Shown piece by piece: positions 58,322 through 64,000 of a DNA stretch of 64,000 bases. The position numbers were made by a program, and so were the translations under genes. This DNA comes from Candidatus Pantoea soli (GTDB taxonomy: Bacteria > Pseudomonadota > Gammaproteobacteria > Enterobacterales > Enterobacteriaceae): contig NZ_CP032702.1 in the NCBI RefSeq assembly GCF_007833795.1, positions 2,914,001 to 2,978,000 of the forward strand. Reading direction: 5' to 3'. The notes below the pieces were generated by a model, which was not told the DNA's origin, ran no database searches, and worked only from the letters and a program-made list of their open reading frames with translations. Positions within the stretch are counted from its first letter, which is position 1. The number at the start of each line of letters is the position of its first letter.

Positions 58322-59743
58322 CTAAAACCGCCCGCTCGCGTCCTCCGATTCCGCCTGCCAGCCGCCGCCCAGCGCGGTAATCAGCGCCACGCTGCTGACC
58401 CATTGCGTGCTCTGCAGCGACAGCAAACTCTGCTGCTCGCTCAGGCTGCTGTTTTCCGTGGTTGCCACATCCAGATAATCAATCATGCCGGCGTCGTACT
58501 GATTGCGGGTCACGCGCGCGGAGGCCTGCGCGGCAGCGGCCGCGCGCTGCTGAGCGGCAATCTCGCCCTGCAGGGTGTTCAGCTCGGCCAGATCATCCTC
58601 GACTTCGCCCAGCGCCGTCAGCACCGTCTGGCGATAACTGGCCACGCTGGCGTCATACGCCGCGCGCGCCTGCGTCACTTTTGCCGCTGTGGCGCCGAAA
58701 TCCAGCAGCGTGCCGCTCAGCGCCGGACCCAGCGACCAGACCCGGCTGGGCAGAGAGAACAGCTGGCTGAGGGCTGAGGCACTGACGCCGCCGCTGGCGC
58801 TGAGGGTGATATCCGGATAATACGCGGCCAGCGCCACGCCCGTCGCCGCGCTGGCGGCGGCTACGTTTCGTTCGGCGTAAGCGATATCCGGCCGGCGCTG
58901 CAGCAGGGTTGCCGGCAGCCCAACCGGCAGGTCCGGCAGCGTCGCGCGCAGCGGCGCCACCGGCAGCGAGAAATCAGCCGGGGCACGCCCCAGCAGTAGC
59001 GCTATCGCGTGTTCCGTCTGGGCGCGCTGCCACTGATAATCTTCGGCCGACGCGCGTGCGCTCTCCAGCTGCATCTGCGCCTGCGCGACGGTTGCGCGTG
59101 ATTCGCTGCCGGCCGCATATTGGTTAGCGATCACCCTCAGATAGCGCTGATACGCGGCGATGCTGCGCTGATACAGGGCAATTTTTTCGTCGAAGATCCG
59201 CAACTGAAAGTACGCCTGCGCCAGTGCGGCTTGCGCACTGAGGGTAATATTGGCCAGCTCCGCGCGGCTGGCCTGCGCGCTGGCCTGGTTCTGCTGTGCG
59301 GTGCGGCGCAGTTTCCCCCACAAATCCGGCTCCCAGCTGGCGCTCAGCCCGGCGCTGTCGCTTTGACTGACGCTGCGCTGGCCGGTGGTGCTGACGCGGC
59401 TGCCGCTGCGCGTCGCGCTGACATCCGCGCTGAGCGAGGGAAACAGGGCGGCGCGGGATTGCGCCACCAGCGCCTGCGCTTCACGATACTGCGCCGCGTA
59501 GTTCGCCACATTCTGGTTAGAGAGCGTGACCTGACGCAGCAGAGCAGAGAGCGTGGCATCGTGATACACCCGCCACCATTCACCTTTGCTGCGATCATCC
59601 TGCGGCGTCGCCTGCTGCCAGCCACGGGCTTCTTTATAGTGTGCTGGCAGCGTCAGCGTCGGGCGCTGATAATCCGGGCCGGCCATGCAGCCGCTCAGCA
59701 GCAGCGCGGCGCTCAGTGCGCCGATGCTTTTCAGGGTTTTCAT
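58322..59743 (-). CDS. RND efflux outer-membrane lipoprotein (NodT/OprM family)
   Basis: Outer-membrane channel of a tripartite efflux pump, TolC-like fold. The 473-residue product has a lipoprotein signal (LLLSGCMAGPDYQRP), the typical WW-containing segment GEWWRVYHDATLSALL, and two repeated coiled-coil halves (for example AALAQAYFQLRIFDEKIALYQ and ALGEVEDDLAELNTLQGEIAAQQRA). It starts 4 bp after the stop of the MdtC-like gene, so it belongs to that operon. In E. coli the mdtABC operon has no such gene and uses TolC. The arrangement resembles muxABC-opmB of Pseudomonas. Exact name not assigned. Confidence 0.9.
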   Translation of the reverse strand: MKTLKSIGALSAALLLSGCMAGPDYQRPTLTLPAHYKEARGWQQATPQDDRSKGEWWRVYHDATLSALLRQVTLSNQNVANYAAQYREAQALVAQSRAALFPSLSADVSATRSGSRVSTTGQRSVSQSDSAGLSASWEPDLWGKLRRTAQQNQASAQASRAELANITLSAQAALAQAYFQLRIFDEKIALYQRSIAAYQRYLRVIANQYAAGSESRATVAQAQMQLESARASAEDYQWQRAQTEHAIALLLGRAPADFSLPVAPLRATLPDLPVGLPATLLQRRPDIAYAERNVAAASAATGVALAAYYPDITLSASGGVSASALSQLFSLPSRVWSLGPALSGTLLDFGATAAKVTQARAAYDASVASYRQTVLTALGEVEDDLAELNTLQGEIAAQQRAAAAAQASARVTRNQYDAGMIDYLDVATTENSSLSEQQSLLSLQSTQWVSSVALITALGGGWQAESEDASGRF

Positions 59744-59746
59744 TAC

Positions 59747-62700
59747 TCAGGGTTCCCCATGACGCCATCGCCGCCACTGACGGCGAATGGCGCGGTTCAG
59801 ACGATCCAGCCAGAGGTAAACCACCGGCGTGGTAAACAGCGTCAGCAGCTGGCTCAGCGCCAGGCCACCGGCAATGGCGATGCCCAGCGGACGGCGTAAA
59901 TCTGCGTCGCCGCCGTGGCCCAGCGCCAGCGGCAGCGCGCCAAAAAAGGCCGCCAGCGTGGTCATCATGATGGGGCGGAAGCGCATCAGGCACGCCTGGG
60001 TGATGGCCTGCTGCGGCGTCAGTCCCTGAGTGCGTTCCGCCTGCAGGGCAAAATCGATCAGCATAATGGCGTTTTTCTTCACGATACCGATCAGCAGCAG
60101 GATGCCGATCAGCGCGATCACCGTCAGCTGCGTACCGGTGAGGATCAGCAGCAGCAGCGCCCCTACTCCCGCCGACGGCAGCGTGGAAAGGATGGTCAGC
60201 GGATGAAGGTAACTCTCATACAGCATGCCCAGCACGATATAGACCGCCGCCAGCGCGGCAAGAATCAGCCACGGCAGCGTGGCGGTCAGCTGCGAGAAAG
60301 CCGCCGCAGTGCCGGCGAAGCCCGCCTGAAGCGTGGCAGGCAAACCCAGCCGTGCCAGCGCCTGCCTGATCTGCTGCTGCGCCTGCTCCAGCGAGACGCC
60401 ATCGTTGAGGTTAAAGGCAAGGGTGCTGGTGGCGGACTGACCCTGATGCGCTACCGACAGCGGCGCATTACCGCCGCTGAAGCGGGCAAACGCCGCCAGC
60501 GGCACGCGGTCGCCGCTGGCGTTGATCACATACAGCTGCTGCAGGATAGCCGGATCGCGCGTGAAGCCCGCCTGCAGCGACATCACCACATGGTACTGAT
60601 TCAGCGTGTGATACAGCGTGGCGATCTGCCGCTGGCTGAAGGCGTTGTTCAGCAGCGTATCGATCATCTGCAGATTCACGCCCAGCCGCTGCGCGCGATC
60701 GCGATCGACCGTGATCACCACCTCCTGGCCGCCGGTCTGCGCATCGGAATCGACGCTGTTGAGCTGCGGTAGCGCCGCCAGCGCCGCCTGCACTTTGGGT
60801 GTCCAGGTGCGCAACAGCGTCAGGTCGTCTGCCTGCAGGCTGTACTGATAGGTGGCGTTGGCGCTGCGGCCGCCAATGTGCAGATCCTGTGCCGCCATCA
60901 GGAACAGCTGCGCACCGGCAATATGCCGGGTTTTGCGGCTGAGGCGGTTAGCCACTTCCGTGGCGCTGGCATCGCGCGCGCTGAAATCTTTCAGGCGCAC
61001 AAAAAAGTTCGCGCTGTTGCGCGCGCCAAACATGCCGCTGCCCATGGATGACATCACGCTGTCTACCGCCGGATCGGCCGCAATAATGCGGGTGAACGCC
61101 AGGACTTTCGGCTTCATCGCCTGAAACGAGATGTTTTGATCGGCGCGCAGCGCGCCCATCAGCAGGCCGGTATCCTGATTGGGAAAAAAGCCCTTTTGCA
61201 CTACGGCGAACAGGCACAGGTTCAGCAGCACCGTGAGCAGCAGGCTCGCCAGCGTCAGTTTCTGATGGGCCATCACCCATGCCAGCCCGCGCGCGTAGGC
61301 GGCCAGCAGCGCGTTAAGCTGCTGTTCAATCCACTGATACAAAGGATGCGGGCGCTGACGGGCTTTTGACGCCGGCGACAACAGCCGCGCGCACAGCATC
61401 GGCGTCAGGCTGAGCGAAACAAACAGGGAGATCAGCAGCGATACGCTGAGGGTCACAGCAAATTCGCGGAACAGACGGCCCACGATGCTGCCCATCAGCA
61501 GAATGGGAATGAACACCGCCACCAGCGACAGGGTCATTGACAGCACGGTAAAGCTCACCTCCCGCGATCCGCGCAGCGCGGCACGCAGCGGACTGAGGCC
61601 AGCTTCAATGTGACGGGTAATGTTTTCCAGCACCACAATGGCATCATCAACCACAAAGCCCGTAGCGATAATCAGCGCCATCAGCGAGAGATTATCCAGG
61701 CTGTAGCCGAGCAGATACATCACCGCGCAGGTGCCCACCAGCGACACCGGCAGCGCCAGCGCCGGGATGACGACCGCCTGCCCGCTGCGCAGAAACACAA
61801 ACACCACGGCGATCACCAGCAGCATCGCCAGCAGCAGCGTCTCTTCGGTGTCATACAGTGAGGCGCGCACCGTGGGCGAGCGATCCACCACCACTTTCAG
61901 CCGGGTGTCGGCCGGCAGATCTTTCTCCAGCGCCGGCAGCTGCGCTTTGATGGCGTCGATGGTGTCCAGCATGTTGGCACCGGCCTGACGCGTAATGCCG
62001 ATCATCACCGCCGGTGTGGCATTGAGAAAACCAGCCTGATACTGATCTTCCACCGCGTCATAGACGGTGGCGACATCGCGCAGCCGCACGGCCCGGCCCG
62101 CCTGATAGCTGACAATCAAATCGCGATACTGCGCCGCTTTATCCAGCTGGCCGTTGCTGTCCACCACCCATGACTGTGCGCTGCCCTGCAGCATGCCTTT
62201 CGGCAGGTTCGTGGTGCTGCTGGCGATGGCGCTGCGTACCCTGTCCAGCGCTATCCCGTAGTGCGTGAGTTTTTGCGGCTGCAGATCGATACGCACCGCC
62301 GGCAGGGCGCTGCCCATCAGCGAGACTTCCCCGACGCCCTGCACCTGCCCCATCGCCTGTTCAATTTTGCTTTCGGCCAGATCGTACAGTTCACCCGGCG
62401 TGCGCGTGGCAGAGGTTAACGCCAGCATCACAATCGGCGCATCCGAAGGGTTGGCTTTGCGGTAAGTGGGCAGCGAAGTCATCGCGTCCGGCAGCAGGCT
62501 GCGCGCTGCGTTAATCGCCGCCTGCACATCGCGCGCCGCGCCGTTGATGTCGCGGTCGAGATCGAACTGCAGGATCACACTGGTAGAGCCCTGTGAGCTG
62601 GATGAGGTCATTTCGGTCACGCCGGCAATCTGCCCGAGCGCGCGCTCAAGCGGCGTCGCAACAGTGGCCGCCATGGTCTCCGGGCTGGCACCGGCCAGGC

Positions 62701-62848
62701 TGGCGCTGACCATAATGGTGGGAAAATCCACCTGCGGCAGCGGCGCCACCGGCAGCAGCCGGTAGCCCAGCACGCCGGCCAGCACGATTGCCAGCGTCAG
62801 CAGCAGCGTGGCCACCGGACGGAAGATAAACAGCCGGGTCAGGTTCAT
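59747..62848 (-). CDS. RND multidrug efflux transporter, MdtC/MuxC type
   Basis: Inner-membrane proton-driven pump of the HAE1 RND family, 1033 residues. It begins [21 protein letters not shown] and follows E. coli MdtC through [29 protein letters not shown] and [16 protein letters not shown] (proton-relay Asp pair). It ends with [18 protein letters not shown] (TM10 Lys) and [19 protein letters not shown]. The start overlaps the stop of the upstream MdtB-like gene (ATGA). The overall match to MdtC is clear but well below the identity of the core genes, so it is named by type only. Confidence 0.9.
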   Translation of the reverse strand: MNLTRLFIFRPVATLLLTLAIVLAGVLGYRLLPVAPLPQVDFPTIMVSASLAGASPETMAATVATPLERALGQIAGVTEMTSSSSQGSTSVILQFDLDRDINGAARDVQAAINAARSLLPDAMTSLPTYRKANPSDAPIVMLALTSATRTPGELYDLAESKIEQAMGQVQGVGEVSLMGSALPAVRIDLQPQKLTHYGIALDRVRSAIASSTTNLPKGMLQGSAQSWVVDSNGQLDKAAQYRDLIVSYQAGRAVRLRDVATVYDAVEDQYQAGFLNATPAVMIGITRQAGANMLDTIDAIKAQLPALEKDLPADTRLKVVVDRSPTVRASLYDTEETLLLAMLLVIAVVFVFLRSGQAVVIPALALPVSLVGTCAVMYLLGYSLDNLSLMALIIATGFVVDDAIVVLENITRHIEAGLSPLRAALRGSREVSFTVLSMTLSLVAVFIPILLMGSIVGRLFREFAVTLSVSLLISLFVSLSLTPMLCARLLSPASKARQRPHPLYQWIEQQLNALLAAYARGLAWVMAHQKLTLASLLLTVLLNLCLFAVVQKGFFPNQDTGLLMGALRADQNISFQAMKPKVLAFTRIIAADPAVDSVMSSMGSGMFGARNSANFFVRLKDFSARDASATEVANRLSRKTRHIAGAQLFLMAAQDLHIGGRSANATYQYSLQADDLTLLRTWTPKVQAALAALPQLNSVDSDAQTGGQEVVITVDRDRAQRLGVNLQMIDTLLNNAFSQRQIATLYHTLNQYHVVMSLQAGFTRDPAILQQLYVINASGDRVPLAAFARFSGGNAPLSVAHQGQSATSTLAFNLNDGVSLEQAQQQIRQALARLGLPATLQAGFAGTAAAFSQLTATLPWLILAALAAVYIVLGMLYESYLHPLTILSTLPSAGVGALLLLILTGTQLTVIALIGILLLIGIVKKNAIMLIDFALQAERTQGLTPQQAITQACLMRFRPIMMTTLAAFFGALPLALGHGGDADLRRPLGIAIAGGLALSQLLTLFTTPVVYLWLDRLNRAIRRQWRRWRHGEP

Positions 62849-64000
62849 TCTTCACCCCGCGCCTGCTGCTGTTTACGTTGCATAAAGCGCGAGCCGCGTT
62901 GCGCGAGGCCAGCAAACCACAGATAGATCACCGGCGTCGAGTACAGCGTCAGCACCTGACTGACAATCAGACCGCCCACAATCACCAATCCAAGCGGCTG
63001 GCGTAGCTCCGCCCCGGAACCGGACGCCAGCATCAGCGGCAGCGCACCGAGTAGCGCCGCCATGGTGGTCATCAGGATCGGCCGAAAACGCAGCAGACAG
63101 GCCTGATGAATCGCATCCCGTGGCGACAGACGCTGCTGCTGTTGCGCCGCCAGCGCAAAGTCGATCATCATAATGGCGTTCTTTTTCACAATGCCGATCA
63201 GCAGGATCACCCCAATCAGCGCAATCAGGCTGAAGCTGCTGCCAGCCAGCATCAGCGTCAGCAGTGCGCCCATGGCCGCCGATGGCAGCGTCGAAAGAAT
63301 GGTCACCGGATGAATAAAGCTCTCATACAGAATGCCCAGCACCACATACATCGTGATAATCGCCGCCAGAATCAGCCACAGCGTATTGCCGGTGGCGCGC
63401 TGAAACGCCGAGGTTTCGCCCTGGTAGCGCAGCGTCATGCTGGCAGGCAGATGGAGCTGCTGCATCACCGTGCCGATCGCCTGCTGCCCCTGCTGCAGTG
63501 AATAGCCGCTGTTAAGGTTGAAAGAGACCATCACCGCCGGGGACTGATTCAGCCGCATGTGCATCAGCGCGCCGCTGCGCAAGTGCACCGTGGCAATCGA
63601 GGTCAGTTTCACCATGCCGCTGCTGCCGGAACCGGAGGTGCCGGTACCGCTGCTGGCCGTGCTGCTGCTCACCGGCAGATAGACATCATCCAACGCGGCG
63701 GGTGACTGCTGATACTGCGGCGCCACTTCCAGCACCACGCGATACTGACTGGACTGGGTAAAGATGGTGGAAACCAGCCGCTGGCCGAAGCTGTTATACA
63801 GCGCGGTATCCACGTCCGCGGCGGTGATCCCGTAACGCGCGGCTTTATCGCGGTTCAGCACCACATAGGCTACCTGCCCCTGATTCTGCAGGTTGCTGAC
63901 GACGCCGTTAAATTCCGGGCGCTGCTGCAGCGCGGCGACCAGCGCAGGCGCCCAGCGCACCAGGTTTTCGCTGTCGGCATCGTCGAGCGTGAACTGATAC
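62845..64000 (-). CDS. RND multidrug efflux transporter, MdtB/MuxB type, C-terminal part (cut by window edge)
   Basis: The C-terminal ~384 codons of a second RND pump. The frame runs unbroken to the last base of the window and reads [18 protein letters not shown] upstream of the first possible start. Visible are the C-terminal porter region, membrane segments 7-12, [38 protein letters not shown] and [20 protein letters not shown] Ser/Gly-rich insert ([16 protein letters not shown]) lies near the periplasmic loop. Two RND genes in tandem are the mark of MdtABC/MuxABC heteromeric pumps; the adaptor (MdtA/MuxA) should lie just beyond the window. Confidence 0.88.
   Translation of the reverse strand, partial: YQFTLDDADSENLVRWAPALVAALQQRPEFNGVVSNLQNQGQVAYVVLNRDKAARYGITAADVDTALYNSFGQRLVSTIFTQSSQYRVVLEVAPQYQQSPAALDDVYLPVSSSTASSGTGTSGSGSSGMVKLTSIATVHLRSGALMHMRLNQSPAVMVSFNLNSGYSLQQGQQAIGTVMQQLHLPASMTLRYQGETSAFQRATGNTLWLILAAIITMYVVLGILYESFIHPVTILSTLPSAAMGALLTLMLAGSSFSLIALIGVILLIGIVKKNAIMMIDFALAAQQQQRLSPRDAIHQACLLRFRPILMTTMAALLGALPLMLASGSGAELRQPLGLVIVGGLIVSQVLTLYSTPVIYLWFAGLAQRGSRFMQRKQQQARGEE

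Overview
This window is a piece of an enterobacterial chromosome, most likely from the Erwiniaceae (Pantoea or a close relative). Every gene can be matched by eye to an Escherichia coli K-12 counterpart. The order follows the E. coli relA-barA-syd-gcvA-recBCD-thyA-mutH-aas region almost gene for gene, while the proteins are clearly diverged, the DNA is GC-rich, and several accessory loci differ. Assignments rest on remembered family sequences and motifs, not on a database search. No prophage, insertion sequence, CRISPR array or plasmid-type module was found, so this is core chromosome with a few lineage-specific changes.

Layout. At 1-6635 are the first codons of mazG, relA (ppGpp synthase), rlmD (23S rRNA methyltransferase) and barA (hybrid sensor kinase). 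At 6822-15883 is a complete D-glucarate/D-galactarate catabolic island: garK, garR, garL, gudD, gudX and gudP on the minus strand, and garD divergent. E. coli splits these genes between two loci. At 15935-21882 are yqcA, truC, yqcC, the CsrB regulatory RNA, syd, queF, ppnN and xni. At 22175-27934 are rlmM, ygdD, gcvA, the GcvB small RNA, ygdI, csdA-csdE and tcdA. At 27995-32570 are mltA, three initiator tRNA genes, amiC and argA. At 32660-46197 are recD, recB, ptrA, recC and four pseudopilin-type genes. At 46409-54816 are thyA, lgt, ptsP, rppH, a DnaA-box-rich intergenic region, mutH, ygdQ, ygdR and tas. At 54905-64000 are lplT, aas and an RND efflux operon (outer membrane factor, MdtC-like pump and a partial MdtB-like pump) running off the window end.

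How the parts relate. Several regulators of carbon flow and growth sit together: RelA makes ppGpp, which in E. coli binds PpnN. BarA drives UvrY, which activates csrB, and a UvrY-like palindrome lies upstream of csrB here. GcvA controls the divergent gcvB. The gar/gud island forms a full route from sugar diacid uptake (GudP) through dehydration (GudD, GarD), aldol cleavage (GarL) and reduction (GarR) to glycerate phosphorylation (GarK), and its divergent control region carries a CRP-type site. DNA repair and replication control are represented by RecBCD, MutH, Xni, ThyA and a DARS2-like DnaA-box cluster between rppH and mutH.

The most interesting non-coding signals are that DnaA-box cluster, a 91-92 bp tandem repeat with internal dyads between xni and rlmM, a hairpin between the xni Shine-Dalgarno sequence and start codon, a GcvB with a changed central stem-loop, and the initiator tRNA array with one variant T-loop and matching spacer hairpins. 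I found no clearly novel protein system.
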